The notes below the pieces were generated by a model. That model worked only from the letters and a program-made list of their open reading frames with translations, was not told the origin of the DNA and made no database searches. The position numbers and the translations under genes were made by a program. Below are positions 7,866 to 16,055 of a stretch of 18,580 bases of DNA, piece after piece. Positions within the stretch are counted from its first letter, which is position 1. Every line of letters starts with the position of its first letter. The DNA is from JBFWIL01 sp050256015 (GTDB taxonomy: Bacteria > Bacteroidota > Bacteroidia > Bacteroidales > Prolixibacteraceae): contig JBFWIL010000021.1 in the NCBI GenBank assembly GCA_050256015.1, positions 1 to 18,580 on the forward strand, written 5' to 3'.

Positions 7866-8888
7866 TTATTTAAGCCACATTTCAATTCTGTTCTTTGTAA
7901 ACGTATCATTTGCTTGTTTTTCCCGTTCGTGAATTTTATACCGAATGGGGGCCACAATAGAAAGCATCCGGCAAATCTCCTCCAGACCTTCATCATAAAA
8001 AGTTGCCCGGAAAACCATTTCCTTTAAAGAATCATCATGCAGAACGATGTCTGCATGATAATGCCGTTCCAGCCTTCTGACAATTTCTTTCATGGGAACA
8101 TTTCTAAATATCAGAACTCCGTCTTTCCAACTCGTATAAGCTTTGGCATCAATACTGGTCCGGACCGACTTCCTGGTTTTTTTATCATAAATAAATTGCT
8201 GATCGGGTACCAATTCGGTACTGATGTTATCGTATTTATCGTAGACAGCCACTTTTCCCCGTTCCAGGATGACCTGCGCCGATTCTTCATTGTTATATGC
8301 AACCACGTTAAACATTGTGCCCAACACTTTTACATCAAAACACGGGGTGATAACCCGAAACTCATTCGAAGATTGATGAACCACATCAAACCAGGCCTCT
8401 CCGGAAATTTCCACCTTACGGTTTTTAAAATTAACCGGATACCGTATTGAAGAGCCACTGTTTAACCACCCAACTGTTCCGTCAGGCAATTGGAATCTGA
8501 CCCTGGCTGCCATTGGGGCATGGATTTCGGCAAAAGCTTCCCCCCGGAACTCATGAACGGCCAGGAAATAAGACAATACACCGATGGCAATTAATGACGG
8601 AATCAACAAAATAGCTGCAAGTTTGAAAAGCGAATGATAAAGATCCCGGCCGCTTTCGGGTTTCACTGGTTGCCTTAAATTGATCTGATGATGAAGCTTA
8701 TTGAGCAGCTGACTTAACCGTTCGTGTTTGTCCCCTGTATTGCCCGTATTATTCCATTCCTCTTTCATCTGTTCGCTTAAGGCTTCCGAATGCTTTTCCT
8801 CCTTAAAAAAAGACGAAACCGACAAATAATCATTAAACGAGGATTTGTCGCTGATAAAACGTTTTAATATTTCCCTGATTGTGCCCAT
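7866..8888 (-). CDS. FecR-family anti-sigma factor
   Basis: The protein has 340 residues. A cytoplasmic N-terminal region (1-88) is followed by one membrane helix (about 89-110, LFKLAAILLIPSLIAIGVLS), a periplasmic FecR domain (about 120-217, including FQLPDGTVGWLNSGSSIRYP, VEISGEAWFDV and FDVKVLGTMFNV) and a C-terminal domain of the DUF4974 type (about 258-325, FRNVPMKEIVRRLERHY). Its family binds the ECF sigma factor on the cytoplasmic side and contacts the STN domain of the receptor on the periplasmic side, releasing sigma when substrate is bound. It sits between the sigma gene (175 nt upstream) and susC (136 nt downstream), the usual order for such systems. Confidence 0.94.
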   Translation of the reverse strand: MGTIREILKRFISDKSSFNDYLSVSSFFKEEKHSEALSEQMKEEWNNTGNTGDKHERLSQLLNKLHHQINLRQPVKPESGRDLYHSLFKLAAILLIPSLIAIGVLSYFLAVHEFRGEAFAEIHAPMAARVRFQLPDGTVGWLNSGSSIRYPVNFKNRKVEISGEAWFDVVHQSSNEFRVITPCFDVKVLGTMFNVVAYNNEESAQVILERGKVAVYDKYDNISTELVPDQQFIYDKKTRKSVRTSIDAKAYTSWKDGVLIFRNVPMKEIVRRLERHYHADIVLHDDSLKEMVFRATFYDEGLEEICRMLSIVAPIRYKIHEREKQANDTFTKNRIEMWLK

Positions 8889-8945
8889 TTGAATATTTAT
8901 ATATTAATAATGTCTTTTTGATGAGATCTTCCGGTATCCCAAAAA

Positions 8946-8967
8946 CAAAAAAAGTTTTCTTTTTTTG
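8946..8967 (-). repeat. Perfect A/T hairpin in the sigma-fecR spacer
   Basis: CAAAAAAAG (8946-8954) and CTTTTTTTG (8959-8967) are perfect 9-bp arms with a 4-nt loop. On the minus strand the right arm runs into TTTTTGGG, so the transcript would carry a weak stem with a U-rich tail. This could reduce transcription into fecR or stabilise the sigma message. It has no GC core and so is not a standard terminator. Confidence 0.35.
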
Positions 8968-8973
8968 CACCAA

Positions 8974-8986
8974 TCTGAAATTCAGA
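8974..8986. repeat. 13-bp palindrome in the sigma-fecR spacer
   Basis: TCTGAA (8974-8979) and TTCAGA (8981-8986) are perfect arms around a single A. A symmetric site this short could be a dimer-binding operator or chance. It lies in the 175-nt spacer between the sigma stop and the fecR start. Confidence 0.2.
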
Positions 8987-9063
8987 GACTTGACAGCACA
9001 CCTGGAATACGGCATTTGTTTCCTGTTGCATGCGAAATAGAATCGAACCCGGCGGTCCGGAGA

Positions 9064-9657
9064 TTACAGCGACAACAACAAAGGGAGAAACAGTAAGCCT
9101 GACAACCTTCTTTTGTCCAGCTCCATCCGGATCTGTTTTTGAGCCACCGTAAGTTGTTTTTCGACTGTACCAGGAGAGATGGCAAGTTCTTTGGCTATTT
9201 CTTTGAGAGACAAACTGTAATACTTTCGCTTAATAAAAATCTCTTTTCTCCGGTCAGGCAAAGATTCGATAATCGATTCAACCTTTTCAAGCAAAAACCG
9301 GTAGTCAATCACCTGATCCAGATTGTTGTCCTGTTTCAATAATTCATAGATCAGGTGATCCTTGAAAACATTGTCTCTCCGCTTTTTATTAAAATGCTTC
9401 CTGATAATATTGTGAGCAATGGTAAAAAGATAACCGTTAAATGATTCGTCCGGTTTCAGGCTATCACGTTTCTCCCAGATATAAAGAAATACATCCTGAA
9501 CAACATCTTCTGCCGCCTCATCCTCTTTCAGATATTTGAAAGAAAAATTATACAGGCGTTGTGAATACTTATTAAACAGTTCATCAAAAGCCTTTAAATC
9601 TCCCTGTTTAAGCTTTTGAACAGCCAGATAGTCAATATGTTTTACCCTTGAGCCCAA
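9064..9657 (-). CDS. ECF-type RNA polymerase sigma-70 factor
   Basis: The protein has 197 residues. Region 2 covers about 22-93 (AFDELFNKYSQRLYNF, EDVVQDVFLYIWEKR, FNGYLFTIAHNIIRKHF) and region 4 about 127-178 (LPDRRKEIFIKRKYYSLSLKEIA, then the helix-turn-helix ISPGTVEKQL). This is the Bacteroidota group of ECF factors that pair with FecR and SusC. The start is a TTG: in frame the next stop upstream is at 9682-9684 and no ATG or GTG lies between. The C-terminus ends in a hydrophobic tail (SGLLFLPLLLSL). It is likely to direct transcription of susC/susD when freed by FecR. No good TTTG/TAnnTTTG promoter is visible in the 255 nt upstream. Confidence 0.93.
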   Translation of the reverse strand: MGSRVKHIDYLAVQKLKQGDLKAFDELFNKYSQRLYNFSFKYLKEDEAAEDVVQDVFLYIWEKRDSLKPDESFNGYLFTIAHNIIRKHFNKKRRDNVFKDHLIYELLKQDNNLDQVIDYRFLLEKVESIIESLPDRRKEIFIKRKYYSLSLKEIAKELAISPGTVEKQLTVAQKQIRMELDKRRLSGLLFLPLLLSL

Positions 9658-9846
9658 TACTCCGACTGAATTTATTAATTTTTAGCCTCACAAACACACA
9701 TCTGACTAAACGCAACAGCGGAAGACACCCCATCTGTTTTCTCATAAACCCCGGACTTCCATCAAAAGAAAAAAGAACCTCTCCTGCGTGCGTTTAATTG
9801 CAGATATTTAATTTTCAATTTCAGATAATTCTGCCAATAAAACAAG

Positions 9847-9899
9847 CAAAAAAAGACTTTGGAATATTTGATTTTAAATTCGGGATGCAAATATGCCAA
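9847..9899 (-). terminator. Intrinsic terminator of the HTCS gene
   Basis: On the minus strand TTGGCATATTTG (9899-9888) pairs with CAAATATTCCAA (9870-9859): 11 of 12 positions pair, with a 17-nt loop. A run of seven T (9854-9848) follows three bases later. It starts 14 nt after the HTCS stop codon, so the HTCS is a separate unit from the sigma gene. Confidence 0.7.
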
Positions 9900-9912
9900 C
9901 GGGGCGAAAAAT

Positions 9913-12900
9913 TCATATTCCGGTAGGCGATTTCCCAAAATGCTTTCTGAATACCGTACTGAAATAACCCAGGCTGCCAAAACCGCAAAGTTCACTCACC
10001 TCCGTAACCGTATATTTACGTGTTTGCAACAATTCCAAAGCACGATTCAGCCTGAGGGTCTTAATAAAACCTGTAGGAGAAAGATCCGTAAGCAACTTGA
10101 CTTTTTTGTAAAGCAGGGAAGAACTCACATTCATTGCCGAAGCAAACTCCTCTTTGCCGAAACATGAATTCGAGATATTTGCATTTACAACTTCCAGCAT
10201 TTTCTTAACAAACATATCGTTAAGTTTGTTTTCCAGTACCGGCTCATCCGGGCTGCTTTTTATCAGTTTCAACGCCTTTTCCCTGACCGCCTTCCGGTTC
10301 CGGACAACGGATTTGATGCGTTCAATCAAAATACACATATCGAAAGGCTTGGTCAGATAATCATCTGCACCCAATCCCAATCCGCGTAACTGTTCCGCCT
10401 TCCCCGAAAGAGCGGTAAGCAAAATAACGGGAATATGGGAAGTTTCATATGTTGACTTCATTAACCGGCATAACTCAAAACCATCCATGTAAGGCATCAT
10501 AATATCAGACACGACCAAATCGGGCATATGCCCGGTAACAAATTCCCATGCTTTGATCCCGTCAACAGCCGTATGTACTTCAAATTCGTTATGGAGAGTA
10601 CTGCAAATAAAACTGAGCAAATCGTTGTTATCCTCCACAATCAAAACCTTCATCGCTGACGAGGGATGCGTTTTGCCACCGGATACGCCTTGCAGCAAAA
10701 CATCTGCCGCACAGACCTGAGATGCGCGATATTCCGAGGATCTCAATGCCTTTGTTTCCGTTTTGAAAGGAACGACCACCTGAAACATGGATCCGGCATT
10801 TTTCTGACTGATACAACTAATAGTCCCCTTATGCAGGGCAACATAATTTTTTACCAGTAACAAGCCAATTCCCGAGCCGACCACTTTTGAATTTATGGCA
10901 TTTTTAGCCCGGTAAAATTCCTTGAAAAGCCGGCGCTGTGCTTTCCTGCTGATACCGATTCCCTGATCTTTTACCTGAAGCACCCATTTTTTATCCCCGC
11001 ATTTCAAATAGATCCGGACCTGACTGTCCGGATGAGAATACTTAACAGCATTGGAAATCAGGTTGTCAATGATCTTTTCCATTTTCGTTTCATCAACTGC
11101 CGTCATATAACGGCAACGGTCTGAAACAAAAACCAGTTTAATATTCCTGCCGCTTGCAAACGACTCGAACATTAACCTGCGGCTTTCTATCAATCTGACC
11201 ACATCAACCATAGCCAACGAAATTTTTTCCTTCCCCACATCTACCTTCTGAAAATCCATCAGTTGCGTTACCACGGCAGACAATTGTCTAGCCTGTTCTG
11301 TGGCCAGACGCAAATAATGCTTTCCTGCCTCCGACAATTCCGGTTCTTTATTCAGCTCCTCAACCGGAGCTTTGATTAAAGTCAATGAGGTCCGGATATC
11401 GTGCGCCGTGTTGGTGAAGAATCTGATTTTTTCTTCGGTGTGCTTTTGCTTAAGGTTGTTAATATAAAGAAGCAGATACAGCACCACGATTCCGGCCAGA
11501 GCAACCAGCAGAAGCATCCAGAACCAGGCGGTTCTCCAGAAAGGAGGAACTAAACGTATGCTTACCGAACGTTCGCTGATTATTTTCTCCAAAGAACAAT
11601 CGAGCAATTTTATCCGTAATGTATACACTCCGCTGGGGATATTCGTATAGGTAATGATCCGGTTCCCGGAGGGAGGGGTCCATTCCTGATCAAAACCTTC
11701 CATTCTCCAGGAAAACTTCGCGCCCGATGAGGTTCCAAGCGGCAACAATTCCAGATTGATGGTATTTTGAAAATACTTCAGGTTTATGGTTTTAAAACAA
11801 TCTACCGGAGTATCCAAGCGAAATGAGGGGATTTCCCTGACCGAACGTCCGGCAACAGCGATATCCTGGAAAAAAATCCGTCCTTCCGAAGGGATTTCTC
11901 GAAGCATTTCAGGCTCAAAAATTAACGCACCGTGATTGGTGCCCCACGCCAGCTTCCCGTTTTTAAGCTTAAAACAGGCCCCGTAATTGAAGGAAGTACG
12001 CGACAGGGGAAAAACGGAAGAATAGTTAAAAACACTGTTGTCCTGCGGATTAAACCGGCAAATACCGTTTTCGGTTCCAAGCCATAAACAGCTATCAGCA
12101 TAAACAATACTGTTGATGAAATTGGATGGCAAACCGGATACGCCGGTATATTGCTTTTTTTCTCCGCTCTTGTATTTATACCTTACCAATCCATCTCCGC
12201 TTGTCCCGATCCAGACCTCATCGCCCAACATCAGGATGTCACGGACCAGGATGCCCGGTAGTAAGCGTTTGCATTCTCCCGTCTGTTTGTCCAGCAAAAC
12301 CAACCCGTAACTGCACCCCAAAAGAATTTGGTTTTCAGACAATTCAGCAAACGCATTAACCGGTTCCTTCGAATAGGTCCTGAATTTTTTCTCTTCAGAC
12401 AGGTAACAAATAAATTCGCCGTTTACACCCCCCAACCAAATATCGCCCCGGCTGTCTTTATATATATTCATTATAAAATCACTGCATACAGGAGACCCTG
12501 CCCTGTCCTGGGAATAATGAGCAAGTTCTTTTCCGGTTCTGCCGTCAAGAACATATACCCCCGAAGAATAGCTTCCTGCCCAGATCCGGCCCTTGTCGTC
12601 TTCACAAAGGGAAAGAAAAACCTGGGCTTGCTCCTGTTTGTTTTGGTAAAAACGCTTCCACCGGTTTGAGCTTGCATCCCAACAGCTAATGCCATTGTTC
12701 GTGGCAAACCACATCTTCCCCCACCGGTCTTCAATAACACCATTCACATCATTGTTTGCCAGGGAGTTCACATCATTTATGCGATGAACAATCTGGTCGA
12801 CAAACGAAGCTGCCTGATCAAAAAAAGACAGCCCTCCGCTGTATGTACAAACCCAGACCCGTTTATGCTCGTCGCAAAACAAATCATAAACCCCGTTTCC

Positions 12901-13800
12901 TTTCAAAGAGGACGGATCATCCGCACTCTCTTTGTATACATGCAATACCTGTTTTTCTTTCCTGTTCAGCTCCCAGATACCTTGTCCGTCCACACCAACC
13001 AAAAGCGTGGAATCGGAGTTTGCTTCCATTGCAAGAACCGGCTGCCTGGGAAATGCTGACCGGAGAAACCGGGATAAGGTATCCGAGGTAAAATTGTAAC
13101 AAAGCAGTCCGTTCGACATTGTTCCTATCCAAAGGATATTCCGGTTTTTATCAAGAAAGAGCGATGAAACGGTAAAAGATTTTTCCCTCCTGTTTTCAAA
13201 AATCTTCCTAAACTCGTGCGAGTGCACATCAAACAGCCAGATTCCGTCTGTTTTAACAACGACGAGATGCTGCTTATCAAACCAGGCAGTTGCATATTTT
13301 TCCGCAGACATTTCACCAACCAGCAACAGTTTCCCGGATTGATACTCAAATAATCCGGAATTAGTGGCAATCCATAAAGTTCCGGAATCATCGGCAAGAA
13401 GAGAATAAACATATAAGCAACTATTATCTAAAATCTTGCCAAGGTTAAGGAATAAATCGAAGCGGTCATAGACCGGATTGTACGAAAACACCTGTCCATT
13501 ATTGGTAAAGGCAAGTAACTCCGGATCTTTGTATACAAGCTCAACCGAAATAATATTTGCCGATTCATAAGGAAGATGATAAATACGGTAATCGTCTTCG
13601 GTCAGCCTCAGAACGCCGGTTTTGGATGAAGTCCAGATAAAACCGTTCTTGTCCTTACAAACCGAGTTGGTCTCCCGCATGGAGATCCCGAATAAAGAAT
13701 TGATGCTGTAAAATTCAGCAGCAAAAGCATTCTCCGGGAATGCAATGCAGATGAAAAAGAAGACGGGAAATAACCTTTTTTGTATTTTTAAAACATTCAT
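9913..13800 (-). CDS. Hybrid two-component system regulator (HTCS), sensor kinase plus AraC-type regulator
   Basis: The protein has 1295 residues. In order: signal peptide (1-28), a periplasmic beta-propeller sensor (about 30-640, repeats of the G.IWIGT..GG type such as GTLWIATNSGL and GDIWLGGVNGE), a Y_Y_Y domain (about 685-752), one membrane helix (about 757-779), a histidine kinase H-box with His800 (NTAHDIRTSLTLI), an ATP-binding domain (DNLISNAVKYS, KDQGIGIS, GSGIGLLLVK), a receiver domain (about 1050-1168, phospho-acceptor Asp1099, Lys1151) and a C-terminal AraC helix-turn-helix (about 1195-1293). HTCS proteins bind an oligosaccharide in the periplasm and activate neighbouring utilisation genes. 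The H-box has RTS where RTP is common; His and Thr are kept, so activity is expected. It lies between the xylanase operon and the sigma/SusCD unit, and its targets are probably one or both. Confidence 0.96.
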   Translation of the reverse strand: MNVLKIQKRLFPVFFFICIAFPENAFAAEFYSINSLFGISMRETNSVCKDKNGFIWTSSKTGVLRLTEDDYRIYHLPYESANIISVELVYKDPELLAFTNNGQVFSYNPVYDRFDLFLNLGKILDNSCLYVYSLLADDSGTLWIATNSGLFEYQSGKLLLVGEMSAEKYATAWFDKQHLVVVKTDGIWLFDVHSHEFRKIFENRREKSFTVSSLFLDKNRNILWIGTMSNGLLCYNFTSDTLSRFLRSAFPRQPVLAMEANSDSTLLVGVDGQGIWELNRKEKQVLHVYKESADDPSSLKGNGVYDLFCDEHKRVWVCTYSGGLSFFDQAASFVDQIVHRINDVNSLANNDVNGVIEDRWGKMWFATNNGISCWDASSNRWKRFYQNKQEQAQVFLSLCEDDKGRIWAGSYSSGVYVLDGRTGKELAHYSQDRAGSPVCSDFIMNIYKDSRGDIWLGGVNGEFICYLSEEKKFRTYSKEPVNAFAELSENQILLGCSYGLVLLDKQTGECKRLLPGILVRDILMLGDEVWIGTSGDGLVRYKYKSGEKKQYTGVSGLPSNFINSIVYADSCLWLGTENGICRFNPQDNSVFNYSSVFPLSRTSFNYGACFKLKNGKLAWGTNHGALIFEPEMLREIPSEGRIFFQDIAVAGRSVREIPSFRLDTPVDCFKTINLKYFQNTINLELLPLGTSSGAKFSWRMEGFDQEWTPPSGNRIITYTNIPSGVYTLRIKLLDCSLEKIISERSVSIRLVPPFWRTAWFWMLLLVALAGIVVLYLLLYINNLKQKHTEEKIRFFTNTAHDIRTSLTLIKAPVEELNKEPELSEAGKHYLRLATEQARQLSAVVTQLMDFQKVDVGKEKISLAMVDVVRLIESRRLMFESFASGRNIKLVFVSDRCRYMTAVDETKMEKIIDNLISNAVKYSHPDSQVRIYLKCGDKKWVLQVKDQGIGISRKAQRRLFKEFYRAKNAINSKVVGSGIGLLLVKNYVALHKGTISCISQKNAGSMFQVVVPFKTETKALRSSEYRASQVCAADVLLQGVSGGKTHPSSAMKVLIVEDNNDLLSFICSTLHNEFEVHTAVDGIKAWEFVTGHMPDLVVSDIMMPYMDGFELCRLMKSTYETSHIPVILLTALSGKAEQLRGLGLGADDYLTKPFDMCILIERIKSVVRNRKAVREKALKLIKSSPDEPVLENKLNDMFVKKMLEVVNANISNSCFGKEEFASAMNVSSSLLYKKVKLLTDLSPTGFIKTLRLNRALELLQTRKYTVTEVSELCGFGSLGYFSTVFRKHFGKSPTGI

Positions 13801-13912
13801 ACCTTTATGTATTCCTTACAATAAGGCCCCTGCGACATTTATGATCTGTTTTAAAAATACGAAAATTATTTCTGTTCAGCCCCATATTCCTTGAGTACGG
13901 GTTATCCTTCCT

Positions 13913-14884
13913 TTAGCCCGCCATCCCGTCAATGGTTTTGATCGTCCCGTCGTCATTGTATTCCAGTTCGGTTATTTTCATGCTCCGCAGCCAGGTTTTC
14001 CCTCCCGAAGGAACACTGTCGTGATAAAACAGGTACCACTTTCCCCGGAATTCCACAATCGAATGATGCGTTGTCCAGCCAACCACCGGAGTCAAGATAA
14101 CCCCCCGGTAAATAAACGGTCCGTACGGACTCTTGCCGGTGGCATAACAGAGTTTATGGGTGTTGCCCGTTGAATAGGAAAAATAATAGTTCCCCCGGTA
14201 GTAATGCATCCAGGAAGCTTCAAAAAAACGGCGGTCATGCTCTCCGGCTTTTATAACAACGCCTTTTTCATCAAGCAGAACAACCGGCCTGGGTTCTTCG
14301 GCATACTCAAGCATATCTTCACTTAATTTCACCACACGCGCCGGCAGGGCGGGCTCGTCATCCTCCGGCTCACGGCCGCACTCAATGGCTTTGTTATCTC
14401 GGTACCGTTGCAGTTGTCCTCCCCATAATCCGCCAAAGTACATGTAATGCGATCCGTCATGATCACAAAAAATGCAGGGGTCAATGGAATAGCTTCCCTT
14501 TAAGGGAGCCTCGCGCGGAACAAAAGGTCCTTCCGGTTTATCGCTCACGGCCACACCGATACGGAATATATCGGTTTTATCTTTCAGCGGAAAATAAAGA
14601 TAATACCTGCCATTTTGATATGCGCAATCGCAATCCCACAACTGACGTCCGGCCCAGGGAATCGTTTTTACATCGAGCACCACACCGTGATCGGTTACTT
14701 CACCTTCAACCGTGTCCATGGAAAAAACATGGTAATCATGCATATCAAAATGATCGCCGTTATCGTTTTCCGGAATTCCGGATTCAATGTCATGCGAAGG
14801 ATAAATGAATAGTTTCCCGTTAAACACATGAACGGCCGGATCAGCGGTATACAAATGATCAACAAGATATCTGGATTTTTTCAT
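13913..14884 (-). CDS. Glycoside hydrolase family 43 (beta-xylosidase / alpha-L-arabinofuranosidase type), cytoplasmic
   Basis: The protein has 323 residues from the ATG at 14884. The open frame reaches 14980, but that extension overlaps the end of the xylanase gene and adds only a basic, unrelated stretch. The family's three acids can be placed: Asp15 in TADPAVHVF (general base), Asp135 in YSIDPCIF (pKa modulator) and Glu222 in RRFFEASW (general acid). A conserved THHSIVEFRGKWYLFYHD block follows near 272-289. The GDHFDMHDYHVFSMD and GGLWGGQLQRY signatures point to subfamily 1. There is no signal peptide, so it acts in the cytoplasm, most likely releasing xylose or arabinose from imported short oligosaccharides. 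It is the last gene of the operon, 31 nt after the xylanase. Confidence 0.93.
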   Translation of the reverse strand: MKKSRYLVDHLYTADPAVHVFNGKLFIYPSHDIESGIPENDNGDHFDMHDYHVFSMDTVEGEVTDHGVVLDVKTIPWAGRQLWDCDCAYQNGRYYLYFPLKDKTDIFRIGVAVSDKPEGPFVPREAPLKGSYSIDPCIFCDHDGSHYMYFGGLWGGQLQRYRDNKAIECGREPEDDEPALPARVVKLSEDMLEYAEEPRPVVLLDEKGVVIKAGEHDRRFFEASWMHYYRGNYYFSYSTGNTHKLCYATGKSPYGPFIYRGVILTPVVGWTTHHSIVEFRGKWYLFYHDSVPSGGKTWLRSMKITELEYNDDGTIKTIDGMAG

Positions 14885-14915
14885 AACGATGATGTTTTTA
14901 TGCTTTTTAGCTGCA

Positions 14916-16043
14916 TTACCATTTCCCGGCCTCTTCAATGATCTTCCGGACAACCGGTTTTGCCTGGTTATGCCGGTCAAACAACAACGGATAATCGGTC
15001 CGTCCCTGGACCGGCCAGTTATTCCTCCAGGATACCTTATCGTTAACTCCCCAAAACGTTACCCGGGAAATCACACGCCGGTGTTTCAGAAAGAGTTTAA
15101 AAAAGTCGAGGTACCGCTTTTCAAACGCGGTATTAACGGCATCAGGCAGTCCTCCGGCATAAGGATCCATCTGCTGCCGGTATTCAAAATCAGCAGCCAC
15201 ATCAGCACCCGCATCCCGGTCGGGCACAGGCAAAACAGTTAGGTCCATCTCGGTAATCATTACCTTTACACCCAAAGCGGCAAAAGCCTCGATGCTTTGT
15301 TCAAAAGCTTTTATGTCCGGGTAATCCAGTCCGCTATGACACTGCATTCCTATGCCGTCAATTCTTATTCCATGTTCCTTTAAATTCTTTACCAGTACAA
15401 CCACGCCATCCCGTTTCCCAGGAACAGCCATAGCGTAATCATTATAATACAGTTCGGCATCCGGATCTGCTTCACAGGCAAACTGAAAGGCCAGCTTAAT
15501 AAAGTCTTCCCCGAGAATTTGATAAAACTTGCTTTTGCGGAAGGTACCGTCATCCAGGATAGCTTCATTCACCACATCCCATCCTTTCACCCGTCCTTTA
15601 TAACGTCCCACCACCGTATAAATATACTTTTTCATCCGTTCAGCCAGTTCTTCGCCCGGGATCTCATTTCCCAGGCTGTCCTCGAAAAACCAGGATGGTG
15701 CCTGGGAATGCCAGATCAGGGTATGGCCGGTAACAAACATGTTATTTTCTTCGCCGAAGGAAACAAACCGGTCGGCCAGCGAAAAATCAAATACGTCTTT
15801 CTGTGGCTGTAACCGTTCACTTTTCATACAATTTTCGGCAACGACGGCGTTAAACTGCCTGCTTACCACCTCCACCGAAGCCGAATCCTTTCCGGTGATC
15901 TGATCTGCATTGAGTGCTGTCCCTATATAAAACTTTCCCTCAAAAGCATCTTTTAACGCAGGAGCCTGTTTGGGCTGAGCGGCAGGATTGCAGGCTGCCA
16001 GCAGAATCAAAACTCCTGAAAAAAAACAAACGGTTCGTTTCAT
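14916..16043 (-). CDS. GH10 endo-1,4-beta-xylanase, lipoprotein
   Basis: The protein has 375 residues, a single-domain enzyme. The lipoprotein signal ends in LAAC (Cys18), so it is anchored in a membrane; there is no acidic run right after the Cys, so surface display is not certain. GH10 signatures are complete: AENCMKSERLQP near 69-80, GHTLIWHSQAPSW near 106-118, WDVVNEA with Glu160 as acid/base, GIGMQCH near 230-236, and ITEMD with Glu265 as nucleophile. WGVNDKVSWR lies near the end. It cuts the xylan backbone internally, making oligosaccharides for SusCD. It begins 12 nt after the symporter stop codon and is followed after 31 nt by the GH43 gene, so the three are one operon. Confidence 0.96.
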   Translation of the reverse strand: MKRTVCFFSGVLILLAACNPAAQPKQAPALKDAFEGKFYIGTALNADQITGKDSASVEVVSRQFNAVVAENCMKSERLQPQKDVFDFSLADRFVSFGEENNMFVTGHTLIWHSQAPSWFFEDSLGNEIPGEELAERMKKYIYTVVGRYKGRVKGWDVVNEAILDDGTFRKSKFYQILGEDFIKLAFQFACEADPDAELYYNDYAMAVPGKRDGVVVLVKNLKEHGIRIDGIGMQCHSGLDYPDIKAFEQSIEAFAALGVKVMITEMDLTVLPVPDRDAGADVAADFEYRQQMDPYAGGLPDAVNTAFEKRYLDFFKLFLKHRRVISRVTFWGVNDKVSWRNNWPVQGRTDYPLLFDRHNQAKPVVRKIIEEAGKW

Positions 16044-16055
16044 ACATAATGCAGT

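Noticed and set aside
9040..9063. tRNA-like 3' end (GGGTTCGATTC on the minus strand)
   Set aside because: The T-loop-like bases are present but the flanking bases (CCGGG and CTATT) do not pair, and there is no acceptor, anticodon or D arm. It is chance similarity.
9658..9780. Housekeeping promoter for the locus sigma gene
   Set aside because: Near matches such as TTCTTTTG and TGTGTTTG on the minus strand lack a TTTG at a suitable distance. I could not support a call.
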